Shown piece by piece: positions 7,195-14,656 of a stretch of 36,502 nucleotides of DNA; within the stretch, counting starts at the first letter, position 1, and every line of letters starts with the position of its first letter. The DNA lies in IMG/VR virus record IMGVR_UViG_3300045006_000141, positions 1 through 36,502 of that record; one strand, 5' to 3'. Below the pieces are notes generated by a model that had not been told where the DNA came from, ran no database searches, and saw nothing but the letters and a program-made list of their open reading frames with translations. Made by a program: the position numbers and the translations under genes. This DNA comes from a virus.

Positions 7195-7692
7195 TTATAT
7201 AGCTTGTCCACCTTGTGCTGGAGGAATCTGAGCTGCTGTTTTCTGAGCGCCTTGTGCTGGGGGTATTGCTTGAGCTTGCGCACCAGGTTGTGCTGGCGGT
7301 TGAGCTTGTGCTCCAGGTTGAGCTTGTGGTTGTGGTTGAACTGGTTGAGTTTCATCCAAACCTTCAGTATCTGGTTGACCTTGAGCTTGTCCTTGAGTCT
7401 TTGAATATTGATCACCTAAAATTAAGTTAACAGGAAGATTTTCAATGCTAACATAAGATGTGATAATATAATCCGCAATTTCCTCAGCTAATTCTACATC
7501 AGAATAAAATTGGCTAATATTCTTACCACTTTCATCTTTTACTTTCTTTTTGAAAGCGTTGACAAGTGACATTGGAATATCAATACGTTTACGAACTCGA
7601 TAAAGATCATCTACAGCCTGAACATTTTCAGTTAACGGAGATATATTTCTTTTGCCTTGAAATTCTCCAAATTCATATAAATTCTTTGTCAT
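7195..7692 (-). CDS. Unknown protein with Gln/Pro/Ala/Gly-rich tail
   Basis: 165 aa. Residues 1-95 are globular and mainly helical (IDIPMSLVNAFKKKVKDESG, then FYSDVELAEEIADYIITSYV). Residues about 100-165 are low-complexity, made of repeating QAQPGAQAQPPAQPGAQ-type units, probably disordered. Such tails occur on phage assembly and virion proteins, but no family is recognised. The start is set by the ATG 19 nt downstream of a late-type promoter box and the clean terminator behind. The tail DNA is repetitive and therefore prone to length change. Confidence 0.75.
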   Translation of the reverse strand: MTKNLYEFGEFQGKRNISPLTENVQAVDDLYRVRKRIDIPMSLVNAFKKKVKDESGKNISQFYSDVELAEEIADYIITSYVSIENLPVNLILGDQYSKTQGQAQGQPDTEGLDETQPVQPQPQAQPGAQAQPPAQPGAQAQAIPPAQGAQKTAAQIPPAQGGQAI

Positions 7693-7710
7693 AATTTAAA
7701 ATTTATTTTT

Positions 7711-7724
7711 TCGTATATATTAAA
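7711..7724 (-). promoter_or_regulatory. Late-type promoter box
   Basis: The minus strand reads TTTAATATATACGA, 19 nt before the ATG at 7692. It is nearly the same as the box at 27798-27812 (TTTTAATATATACGA). Confidence 0.6.
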
Positions 7725-7725
7725 G

Positions 7726-8628
7726 TTAAAAAACCGTTTTTAGAATTTTTTCAACATTATTAACATTTTTATAAGATATTCTTAATAAATTAATATTTTC
7801 ATTTTTACAGAAATCGTTTTTAATATTATCTCTAATTAATCGTTCTTTATATTTTTCAACACCTCCGAAATATTCTATTATATTTTCATGTTGAATTCCG
7901 TCATATTCTATACAAATATTTTTATCTTTAATATAAAAATCGAATGGTAAAGAATATTTATATTTGCATTTTTTAAAAGAGAAATTATATTCATATTCTA
8001 TTTTATTGTTATCTAAAAAGTTTTTAATTCTAATTTCTCCTTTAGATGATTTGCAAATTGGACAACCACAGCCGTCTAAATGACTATATGGTTTTTGTAA
8101 AAAATCTCCGTGATATTCACATTTTATAATTAATTTTGTATGAGCATTTTTATAAACAGATTTAGAATAATCAAATTTAAAATTATGAACAATATTAGCC
8201 TTACTCACAAACTCATTAGTATTAGAAATATATGTTCCTCCGCATATTTTACAACCATGTTTATGTAAAAATTCATTGGGTTTTTGCTTAAATATTCCAT
8301 GTTTTTTACAAAAAATAATTATTGGATTTTTATTACCTTTATAATCAACCAAAGATAGATCATATTTTTCATACAACTCTTTCCCCCATATTTCTTCACA
8401 TTTTTCAATAAAAGTATCATTATTATATTTTATATTACCATAACATTTTGGACATCTTCTTCCTCTGAGATGAGAGTTTGGAGTTTGTAAAAAATATCCA
8501 TGTTCAGGACATCCAATTTCAACTTTTATTAAAGTTCCTTCATAGTTAACACGCGAATAATCGAAAAATTCCCCGTGAATTTTTTTAGCTTTTTTAACAA
8601 AAATTATATTGTTTAGTTTTAAGGACAT
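7726..8628 (-). CDS. Homing endonuclease, DUF723-type zinc repeats plus VSR-like nuclease
   Basis: 300 aa. Three repeats of the 'HG.f.YS..nY....t.v.I.C..HG.F.Q.p..Hl...GCP.C' type cover about residues 15-195, with cysteine pairs CPKCYG, CKICGG and CPICKSS. Each is likely a zinc-binding DNA-recognition unit. The C-terminal 100 residues form the nuclease: SKGEIRIKNFLDNNKI, LPFDFYI, ICIEYDGIQHE and NLLRISY. Free-standing enzymes of this kind move as selfish genes in T4-like phages. It has its own promoter box overlapping the end of the upstream gene and is not attached to any intein seen here. Confidence 0.85.
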   Translation of the reverse strand: MSLKLNNIIFVKKAKKIHGEFFDYSRVNYEGTLIKVEIGCPEHGYFLQTPNSHLRGRRCPKCYGNIKYNNDTFIEKCEEIWGKELYEKYDLSLVDYKGNKNPIIIFCKKHGIFKQKPNEFLHKHGCKICGGTYISNTNEFVSKANIVHNFKFDYSKSVYKNAHTKLIIKCEYHGDFLQKPYSHLDGCGCPICKSSKGEIRIKNFLDNNKIEYEYNFSFKKCKYKYSLPFDFYIKDKNICIEYDGIQHENIIEYFGGVEKYKERLIRDNIKNDFCKNENINLLRISYKNVNNVEKILKTVF

Positions 8629-8644
8629 TCTAATAAATATTTTT

Positions 8645-8655
8645 TATATATTAAA
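8645..8655 (-). promoter_or_regulatory. Late-type promoter box
   Basis: The minus strand reads TTTAATATATA, 17 nt before the endonuclease ATG at 8628. It overlaps the stop codon region of the beta-helix gene (stop at 8651-8653). Confidence 0.55.
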
Positions 8656-10783
8656 TTGCTATGTTCTGTTGCGGTGATTTTAATGAAAGTTCTCCATATT
8701 TTTTTGAAATAATCCATTTATTAGTTTTTGTTTTAATTAATTTTGATGTAATTATATTAGTTCTATTACACCCTGCAAATATTCCATTTACCCATATTCC
8801 GTCAAATAATGTTCCTTCAAAATTTCCATCGTGGAACGTTCCTCCATAAAATCCGCCTCTGTCTTTTGTTATATCAGTACAACCAGCATCCCTTCCATTT
8901 TTGAAAGTTCCTCCATAAAAATCTCCATTCCACCAATTTGTATAATTAGTAATATTATAATATCCAAACACACCATTGTTGAATGTTCCACCACTCCAAT
9001 TAACAGAAGGTTCATCTAAATATAATTTTACTCCCAAATTACCACTATTCCAAACACCATTGTACCATTCAACATCATGAAAATAAGAATTTGTAACGTT
9101 TCCATTTATAAATATGCCTTCTAACCAACTACTATTTGTGAAGTTTCCATATCTGAATGTTCCGCCGCTCCATAGACTTCCATCTACAAAATTACCATTA
9201 TTAAATGTTCCGCCGCTCCAAACACTATTTGAAAAAGTTCCACCATTAAATGTTCCGTCTTTCCAATACTTTGTTTCATTCACAAAATTTACAGTTCCGC
9301 CAGATATAGAAATAATATTATTTTGTGAATTAAATGTTCCGCCATTAAATGTCCCACTATTCCAAAATGAATTTATAATAGAGCCACCATTAAATGTTCC
9401 ACTATACCAATTTCCAGTGGAAAATGTTCCATTATAGAAATTTCCTCTTACCCAGTTTGTATTTAAAATGTTTCCACCGTTACAAGTTCCACCATACCAA
9501 TTACACTGTTGCATATTTCCACCATTAAATGTTCCATCTTGCCACTCTGTATTGAATATATTACCTCCACTAAATGTTCCACCACTCCATGTACTGTTGT
9601 GCATGTTTCCTCCTTGAAATGTACCATTCCTCCACGTAGAGCCTGAGAAAGTTCCACTATTAAAAACGCCATTTCTCCAATCTTTGCCTATAAATTCTCC
9701 ACCATTCCACACGCCATCATACCAAACATCTTGACTAAAAGTGCCACCACTCCATATAGCATAGAACCAGTATGAATCTTGACTAATCCAAGTATTTGAA
9801 AAAACACCACCGTTTATAATAACAGCATAAAGATTACAATTTGTAAATATTCCTCCATTTATAGTGCAATTTGTTACATCACACGAATCATACCACCCAT
9901 TATCAATTTGACAATTATGAATATGGTTTTTTGAAATATAATTATATCCATAATTGTTATTGTTGTTAGTATAATATGACGAAACTGGTGTTGGATCTTG
10001 ATTTAAAGTGTCGGCTCCTTTATAAACATAAGGTTTATAAAAAGATGTTGTAAAACCAGTATCTATTGTGGAATTTGTTGATATATAAATATCATCATAT
10101 TTATCATCATATTTTATGTAATAAGATTCGCCACTAAATACAACTGCTTGAACTAAATTAATATCAATCGAAGTGCTTGTTTCATTGTTAAATTTACCAT
10201 TTCTTATTTCTACACCATCTAATTCTCCGCCGTTTATTTCAAGATTATTTATATAAATTTCTCCTATATAATGTTCGTATATTTTTTTATTAACAAGACG
10301 CGAATCATAATATCTATCTATGGTTATTTCATTATTACTACCACTTATTTCTAAAACTTTATATCCTTGTAATTGTGGAAGATATACGTAATTTGTACAA
10401 CCAGAAAATTCTATAAGATTATCTAATATTATTCCATCTGTATATCCAGATGTTGCTCCAATATTATAAAAATTATACATTAAAAAAACTTTATCGCCTA
10501 CTTTTATATTTGAGTTTATTTCAGTATATAATTTTATTTTTCCATTATTATTAGTTATAACTGGTAATAATTTTACAGAATTTGGAGATTTTGAATATAC
10601 AGTATCATTGTAAATATTTACTTTTTCTTGTTGGGTTACAACTTCTTCTTGAGCCACTTGGACATCTTGCGCGGCTTGAGTTACAGTCATTCCAGTGATA
10701 GGAACTGGAGTAGTTCCTATAAACTTTATAACTGGAGTTGGATATACAATGGTCTTCTTTTTTGTGGCTAAAGTTCTTTGCAT
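8651..10783 (-). CDS. Beta-helix-like repeat protein, probable virion fibre or adhesin
   Basis: 710 aa. Residues 1-280 are non-repetitive, with an early helix (VTQAAQDVQVAQEEVVTQQE) and beta-rich sequence. Residues about 285-660 are built of many copies of a Trp/Gly/Phe repeat such as STWSGGTFSGGNIFNTEW or WNSGTFNGGTF, roughly one W, one GG and one F per 8-10 residues. Such short regular repeats are expected to coil into a right-handed beta-helix, like pentapeptide-repeat or tail-spike proteins. There is no signal peptide, so it is likely an assembled structural protein rather than secreted. The C-terminal 50 residues are basic. Receptor binding is a guess from fold and size. The repeat DNA invites recombination and change of length. 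Confidence 0.75.
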   Translation of the reverse strand: MQRTLATKKKTIVYPTPVIKFIGTTPVPITGMTVTQAAQDVQVAQEEVVTQQEKVNIYNDTVYSKSPNSVKLLPVITNNNGKIKLYTEINSNIKVGDKVFLMYNFYNIGATSGYTDGIILDNLIEFSGCTNYVYLPQLQGYKVLEISGSNNEITIDRYYDSRLVNKKIYEHYIGEIYINNLEINGGELDGVEIRNGKFNNETSTSIDINLVQAVVFSGESYYIKYDDKYDDIYISTNSTIDTGFTTSFYKPYVYKGADTLNQDPTPVSSYYTNNNNNYGYNYISKNHIHNCQIDNGWYDSCDVTNCTINGGIFTNCNLYAVIINGGVFSNTWISQDSYWFYAIWSGGTFSQDVWYDGVWNGGEFIGKDWRNGVFNSGTFSGSTWRNGTFQGGNMHNSTWSGGTFSGGNIFNTEWQDGTFNGGNMQQCNWYGGTCNGGNILNTNWVRGNFYNGTFSTGNWYSGTFNGGSIINSFWNSGTFNGGTFNSQNNIISISGGTVNFVNETKYWKDGTFNGGTFSNSVWSGGTFNNGNFVDGSLWSGGTFRYGNFTNSSWLEGIFINGNVTNSYFHDVEWYNGVWNSGNLGVKLYLDEPSVNWSGGTFNNGVFGYYNITNYTNWWNGDFYGGTFKNGRDAGCTDITKDRGGFYGGTFHDGNFEGTLFDGIWVNGIFAGCNRTNIITSKLIKTKTNKWIISKKYGELSLKSPQQNIAI

Positions 10784-10804
10784 TAAAAAATTTATATTTT
10801 ACTC

Positions 10805-10815
10805 TATATATTAAA
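10805..10815 (-). promoter_or_regulatory. Late-type promoter box
   Basis: The minus strand reads TTTAATATATA, 22 nt before the ATG at 10783. It lies in the divergent gap with the rightward gene at 10858. Confidence 0.6.
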
Positions 10816-10841
10816 TTTAAAAAACTAAATCAGAAAAAAAT

Positions 10842-11147
10842 TATATAAATTTAAAAGATGTGCTGTTTTATGAACGAAAAATTGAATAAAATGAGAGAAA
10901 GAGGAGAAGATAAAAACAGGGAAGTATGGTTTTCCATCTGTAGTAAACATCGTGAATATAACCCAGAATGTAAATTGTGTAATTCTGGTAAATGGGTGAA
11001 TGTATTGGAACACGAAAAGAGCGAAAAGATATGGAATATATCTCCGGTCTTGTGGCGTTTGTGGATAAATCCCAAATATCAAAAAACTATAAACAAAATC
11101 ATAAAATCATATATAAATTTAAGAGATGTACTGTTTTATGAACGAAG
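10842..11147 (+). repeat. Pair of direct repeats (10842-10879 and 11110-11147) carrying promoter and start codon
   Basis: Two copies of about 38 bases, starting TATATAAATTTA and ending TTTTATGAACGAA, differ at only a few positions. Each holds an AT box, ATGT(G/A)CTG and the ATG that begins MNEK or MNEE. The duplicated start regions feed two consecutive small genes. Confidence 0.7.
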
Positions 11148-11193
11148 AATTAGAGAAGAGGAAGAAAGATCTTCGCGACAGACTCGAAAGTGA
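10858..11193 (+). CDS. Small protein with cysteine cluster, unknown
   Basis: Up to 111 aa; the start may be ATG 10858 (MCCFMNEK) or the in-frame ATG 10870. Residues 28-41 hold CSKHREYNPECKLC, a possible zinc knuckle, followed by a Trp-rich segment (KIWNISPVLWRLWINP). The last 26 codons run through the second direct repeat and overlap the next gene by 68 bases, so the present C-terminus probably arose by recombination between the repeats. Not recognised beyond this. Confidence 0.6.
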   Translation: MCCFMNEKLNKMRERGEDKNREVWFSICSKHREYNPECKLCNSGKWVNVLEHEKSEKIWNISPVLWRLWINPKYQKTINKIIKSYINLRDVLFYERRIREEEERSSRQTRK

Positions 11194-11482
11194 GCTTTAT
11201 GTGGAAAGATATGATACTTTTAAAGAATCTGTGCAGCTAATAAATCAAGCTCTTGAATTTTTTAAAATAGATCATAATTATACATACGATGAATTTTGTC
11301 AGGATTTTACTGAGGAATGTATGAAATATATGGATGAACATCCTAAATCTGACATGCAAGATCCAAGACAAATGATGTTGTCTGTGTTTCCAATAGTAAT
11401 GTCAATTATAGATAGATCAAAAGAAAAATACGGATTTAAAAATGATAAACTGGATAGCGAAAATACTGAACAGAAAGTATAA
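11126..11482 (+). CDS. Small acidic helical protein, unknown
   Basis: 118 aa, or 114 aa from the in-frame ATG at 11138 (MNEELEKRKKDLRD), which matches the ATG in the first repeat copy. It is helical and acidic, with hydrophobic segments (LINQALEFFKIDH, MMLSVFPIVMSIID). It overlaps the genes on both sides (68 bases before, 41 after), the tight packing of a phage operon. No family recognised. Confidence 0.65.
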   Translation: MYCFMNEELEKRKKDLRDRLESELYVERYDTFKESVQLINQALEFFKIDHNYTYDEFCQDFTEECMKYMDEHPKSDMQDPRQMMLSVFPIVMSIIDRSKEKYGFKNDKLDSENTEQKV

Positions 11483-12131
11483 AGAAGATTTAGTAATAGA
11501 AGATGAAAAAGTAAAAGAGCTTAAAAAAAATGAGGAAACAGATAAAGAAGCTCCAGAATCTTTTCCAAGATTCTTGTCTTATAGTGGTATAACTAATATG
11601 TCAATCGACGACGAAAAAGAAGATAAAAAGGAAAATGAATCTAAAGAATGGTCTTCTGGTAATTTCTCTCACAAAGAAGAAAAAAGTGAATATGGATGGG
11701 GGAATGATTCTTACGGCAAATTATATGGGGGATCTGTTCATTCTAGCTCAGTAGGCGTATCTGGATCAGCAGGCGTATCTGGAACAGCAGGCGTATCTGG
11801 AACATCAGGACCAAGTTGGGGATATGGTAAAATACGTGGAGGATCCATTTGTTCTGCATTAGTTTCTTCATCACCAATATCGTATGCTGAATATATTGCA
11901 GAGAATTTGGATAAAAATATAAAATATTCTGAATATATTGCAGAGAATTTGGATAAAAATATAAAATATTCTGAATATTTGGCAAAGAAATATGCAGAAC
12001 ATGTTTGTGATAGCAATCAACCTTTACCAGGTATAAAATACTCTAATTATATAAAAGAAACTCCTAAAAAAGAAGTAAAAAGAATATTCTCCGCCAATGA
12101 TCCTTATGGTGAGGAAGATTGGAACTCATGA
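11442..12131 (+). CDS. Repeat-containing protein with mosaic C-terminus
   Basis: 229 aa. Residues about 103-122 are tandem GVSGxA units (GVSGSAGVSGTAGVSGTSG), and residues about 148-186 are 14-residue helical units SEYIAENLDKNIKY, two full copies and part of a third. The second repeat type resembles units in virion-associated proteins of T4-like phages, but I cannot name this one. The C-terminus, DPYGEEDWNS, is nearly the same at DNA level as codons 12-21 of the small gene at 33420, pointing to a recombination scar. It ends in an ATGA overlap with the next gene. Confidence 0.7.
   Translation: MINWIAKILNRKYKEDLVIEDEKVKELKKNEETDKEAPESFPRFLSYSGITNMSIDDEKEDKKENESKEWSSGNFSHKEEKSEYGWGNDSYGKLYGGSVHSSSVGVSGSAGVSGTAGVSGTSGPSWGYGKIRGGSICSALVSSSPISYAEYIAENLDKNIKYSEYIAENLDKNIKYSEYLAKKYAEHVCDSNQPLPGIKYSNYIKETPKKEVKRIFSANDPYGEEDWNS
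11886..11981 (+). repeat. 42-bp in-frame tandem repeat
   Basis: Units 11886-11927 and 11928-11969 differ only at the first base; a partial third unit follows at 11970-11981. Each encodes 14 residues of the form (A/S)EYIAENLDKNIKY. Near-identity at DNA level implies recent duplication. Confidence 0.9.
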
Positions 12132-12436
12132 AAATAAGAAGAATTATTGAAAATGATATTGTCGAGGACATATCAATCTACAAGGATATTTTTAAAATTT
12201 TTATTGAACTTATTAGAGACGTGAAACCAGATTATGAACCCAGTTTTACTTTCAATAAGTTTTGTATTAAGTTTATAAATAATTTTCAAGGAGTTGATGA
12301 AGATTTAACTTCTTATAATGAAAATATGTCACTAACAGAAAATCTTTTGAATGCTATTATAAAAATAGCTTTTGAAGAATTAAAAGACGATGAAAAAAAT
12401 TATAAAAAATTAGAGGAAAATATTAAAGATGTTTGA
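12128..12436 (+). CDS. Small acidic protein, unknown
   Basis: 102 aa starting MKIRRIIENDIVED. The ATG overlaps the stop of the previous gene (ATGA), which makes it a better start than the in-frame TTG at 12119. It is helical and acidic, similar in size and style to the 11126 gene (both have a YDEFC/FNKFC-FT or IKF segment), so the two may be distant paralogues. It is the last gene before the gp32 leader. Confidence 0.65.
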   Translation: MKIRRIIENDIVEDISIYKDIFKIFIELIRDVKPDYEPSFTFNKFCIKFINNFQGVDEDLTSYNENMSLTENLLNAIIKIAFEELKDDEKNYKKLEENIKDV

Positions 12437-12463
12437 TAAATATGTGATTTGGACTACATTATA

Positions 12464-12473
12464 TTAATATATA
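12464..12473 (+). promoter_or_regulatory. Late-type promoter box for gp32
   Basis: TTAATATATA followed by AAGC. If it works as a -10 element, the transcript starts near 12480 and has an unusually long leader of about 135 nt. Confidence 0.6.
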
Positions 12474-12479
12474 AAGCAT

Positions 12480-12615
12480 CGAATTTTTAAACTTTATTAA
12501 AAGTTCGATATAAAATAATGAGAGGTGCTTTAGGGCACACCAAAGGCTTTTTCAGGCATAAATGAAATTAATGGAAGATTTAGGCTTTCATTTACAAAAA
12601 AAAATCGTATGCATT
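12480..12615 (+). promoter_or_regulatory. Structured 5' leader of gp32, possible autoregulatory site
   Basis: A stem of 11 pairs (one G-U), CGAATTTTTAA/TTAAAAGTTCG with a 6-nt loop, spans 12480-12507. A GTGC/GCAC hairpin follows near 12524-12537, and an 8-bp pairing AAATGAAA/TTTCATTT sits close to the start codon. T4 gp32 represses its own mRNA by binding a pseudoknot and an unstructured leader, so this leader is a likely counterpart. An in-frame ATG at 12562 lies inside it and is probably not used. Confidence 0.5.
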
Positions 12616-13653
12616 ATGGCAGAGTACAAAGACAAAGATGAAAATTTCTTATTTGAATCATCAGATGAATCTCAAAGTGAGGAATTAGCGTTTCTAAACA
12701 AAGAAACAAAAAATCAGGATGGTATCTATCGTCCAAACGTAAAAGACGCAGCCGATCCAAAGGGAGCTGGTTACAAAGCAACAATTAGATTTCTAAGAAA
12801 TGTTTATTTAGATGGTTCGGGCACAGGTCCAGCCGCTGTTACTAAACATGTTCATTACGTTAAACCGGAAGGAGTTTTAGAAGATTATCCAGATTTAGCT
12901 GGTTATTATGATTGTGAAAAGAACATTTCGCAACAAACTCCTTGTCCATTATGCCAAACTTATTGGAAATTTTATAAATCTAATAATCAGGCTGATGTTA
13001 TCAAGAGTGGTTTAATAAAAAGAGCTACTAAATTCTATTCTTATATTATGGTAATAGAAGATGAGCAGCATCCAGAGTTGGTTGGTAAAATTTTAGTTTA
13101 TCCTTATGGAGCTAAGATTAAGGGCAAAATCAACGCTGAGATAAATGGTGAAGTTAGTGGTGAAAAATGTAATATTTTTGATTTCGTAACTGGTAAGGAT
13201 TTTAGACTTATTATTAAAGTTGTTAAAACTCCAAATCCTAACGGAAGTGGCACAGTTGATATGCCGAACTATGATACCAGCACATTCTTATCATCCTCTC
13301 CTATTAAAATTTGGAATGATAAAGCACAAAGATTTGTCACTCCTCCAACAGTAGAAGATGATAATGGCAAGATTATGATTGCTGATAAGAAATGGCAAGC
13401 TAAGATAAAGGAAATCATTTTGAGTCGTCAATCAAATGTTAATCTCGACGACCACATGCCAAACAAAGAAGGATGGGATGATGTTAAGAGAACAAATGTT
13501 GATAAAATTGTTCAGATTCTTAATGGAAGCGCGGTTTCCTACGCTGAATCGTCAATAAAGAAATCTGGTCAGAAATCACCAGCAGCTGAAACAATTGAAG
13601 AAGAATCTTTCGATGATTTATTCGATTTCGATGATGATGATGAAAAAAAGTAA
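12616..13653 (+). CDS. Single-stranded DNA-binding protein, gp32 type
   Basis: 345 aa from ATG 12616 (MAEYKDKDENF). It coats single-stranded DNA during replication, recombination and repair. It has the gp32 plan: a charged N-terminal part (usually for cooperativity), a core with a zinc-binding set H78/H80, C100, C110 and C113 (T4 uses one His and three Cys), and a very acidic tail, EEESFDDLFDFDDDDEKK, for contacts with other replication proteins. The core also has the conserved KFYSYIMVIEDEQHPEL...GKILVYPYG stretch in which cysteine-free beta strands follow. Longer than T4 gp32 (301 aa). The longer frame from 12562 would add 18 non-conserved residues lying in the leader. A terminator follows. 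Confidence 0.92.
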   Translation: MAEYKDKDENFLFESSDESQSEELAFLNKETKNQDGIYRPNVKDAADPKGAGYKATIRFLRNVYLDGSGTGPAAVTKHVHYVKPEGVLEDYPDLAGYYDCEKNISQQTPCPLCQTYWKFYKSNNQADVIKSGLIKRATKFYSYIMVIEDEQHPELVGKILVYPYGAKIKGKINAEINGEVSGEKCNIFDFVTGKDFRLIIKVVKTPNPNGSGTVDMPNYDTSTFLSSSPIKIWNDKAQRFVTPPTVEDDNGKIMIADKKWQAKIKEIILSRQSNVNLDDHMPNKEGWDDVKRTNVDKIVQILNGSAVSYAESSIKKSGQKSPAAETIEEESFDDLFDFDDDDEKK

Positions 13654-13670
13654 TTTTTTTTATTTGAACG

Positions 13671-13699
13671 AAAAAGCCCGTTAATTCACGGGCTTTTTT
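13671..13699. terminator. Bidirectional intrinsic terminator
   Basis: Stem AAAAAGCCCGT/(C)ACGGGCTTTTTT around TAATT. It ends gp32 rightward and the leucine-rich-repeat gene leftward. Confidence 0.9.
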
Positions 13700-13720
13700 A
13701 ATGCCTGAAAATATAAACGA

Positions 13721-14284
13721 CTACCAGATCTCAATTTTTTTCTTTTCGCAATAGTTTCTTAAATATTTTATATAATCATTAAAAAATTGATTATTATAAC
13801 AATAAAGTTCTTCAAGATTAACCAGGCTCTCTATTCCTTTCAAACTAGTTAATTGATTATTATGACAATAAAGACGCTGAAGATTAACCAGGTTCTCTAT
13901 TCCTTCTAAACTAGTTAGTTGATTATTATGACAATAAAGTTCTTTAAGATTAACCAGGTTTTCTATGCCCTCTAGAGTGGTTAATGGATTATTATGACAA
14001 TAAAGACTTTGAAGATTAACCAGGTTTTCTATGCCATCTAGAGTGGTTAATTGATTATTAAAACAAGAAAGTATTTTAAGATTAACCAGGTTTTCTATTC
14101 CCTCTAAAGTGGTTAATTGATTATTAGAACAATATAAAGTTGTTATCTCATCAAACGGTTTTCCTTGTTTTCTTGCAATTTTTAGAACCGGCGTTTCGCT
14201 CCAATCTTCTTCAGCTCTAGTTTGTTCGAATATTTTAAATTTTTGCTCAAATAAAAATTTGCTTCTGTTCTTAATATTTTTCAT
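13721..14284 (-). CDS. Leucine-rich-repeat protein with leader-like N-terminus
   Basis: 187 aa. Residues about 50-170 are five to six 22-residue leucine-rich repeats (LTTLEGIENLVNLKILSCFN and variants), each with an N-x-L turn and the consensus GIENLVNL, giving a curved solenoid that usually binds protein. The N-terminus, MKNIKNRSKF then KFKIFEQTRAEEDW, resembles the leaders of nearby small proteins and could be a capsid-targeting sequence. The 66-bp DNA units are close to identical, so they expanded recently. It could be a packaged effector or a host-binding protein; no partner can be inferred. Convergent with gp32 across a shared terminator. Confidence 0.85.
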   Translation of the reverse strand: MKNIKNRSKFLFEQKFKIFEQTRAEEDWSETPVLKIARKQGKPFDEITTLYCSNNQLTTLEGIENLVNLKILSCFNNQLTTLDGIENLVNLQSLYCHNNPLTTLEGIENLVNLKELYCHNNQLTSLEGIENLVNLQRLYCHNNQLTSLKGIESLVNLEELYCYNNQFFNDYIKYLRNYCEKKKIEIW

Positions 14285-14287
14285 AGT

Positions 14288-14447
14288 TTATAATTTTTTT
14301 TCTATTAATTTTTCTTTCCCACTAAAGGATTCGTAATACACATTTCCGTGTTTAAAATCCCCATTCTTCATGCCATTCTATTGGTTTGATAATTCTCTCT
14401 TTAAGATTATTTTATTCGTTTAAATTAAAATACTTAATATGTCTCAT
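14288..14447 (-). pseudogene. Decayed small leader-bearing gene
   Basis: The frame starts MRHIKYFNLNE, then meets a TAA; it continues in the same frame as NNLKERIIKPIEWHEEWG, then needs a one-base shift to continue as DFKHGNVYYESFSGKEKL and stop at 14288. The three pieces together look like one protein of about 50 aa, with the same leader style as its neighbours. The ATG lies 2 nt after the stop of the upstream gene. A recoded gene is possible but simple decay is likelier. Confidence 0.55.
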
Positions 14448-14449
14448 AA

Positions 14450-14629
14450 TTATTTTTTCATTCTATCTTTCATAAGATTTCTCATAAAAGCTCCGCGTTT
14501 CTTCTCGTGTTCTGGGTCCTTGTATCTGCTTCTTTTAGCTTTTCCTTTCATAGAATTAGCGAATTGTTTATCTTCTTCTGATGGCAAACAATTTTTACAA
14601 AATTCTTCAAATATCATCAAATTGTTCAT
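14450..14629 (-). CDS. 59-aa basic protein with leader-like N-terminus
   Basis: It starts MNNLMIFEEFCKNCLPSEED and ends with a lysine/arginine-rich tail (KGKAKRSRYKDPEHEKKRG, then FMRNLMKDRMKK). The start 'xxFEEF' matches the leader pattern of other small proteins here and of T4 internal proteins. A strongly basic body would suit a DNA-associated protein packaged in the head. Operon-like spacing to the genes on both sides. Confidence 0.7.
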   Translation of the reverse strand: MNNLMIFEEFCKNCLPSEEDKQFANSMKGKAKRSRYKDPEHEKKRGAFMRNLMKDRMKK

Positions 14630-14656
14630 ATCTTAATATTTATTTTTTATTTATAA

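Noticed and set aside
7188-7430. Alternative frames on both strands over the Gln/Pro-rich tail
   Set aside because: They are shadows of a repetitive low-complexity coding stretch; the 7195-7692 frame has promoter box, start and globular N-terminus.
11886-11981. Tandem repeat as replication origin iterons
   Set aside because: The 42-bp units are in frame and encode a helical protein repeat, and the next unit follows the same codon pattern.
12562-12615. Longer N-terminus of gp32 from ATG 12562
   Set aside because: The extra 18 residues are not gp32-like and fall in the structured leader; ATG 12616 starts MAEYKDKDENF, which fits the family.
13780-14130. CRISPR-like regular repeats
   Set aside because: The 66-bp periodic units are in-frame leucine-rich repeats of the 13721-14284 protein, without spacers.
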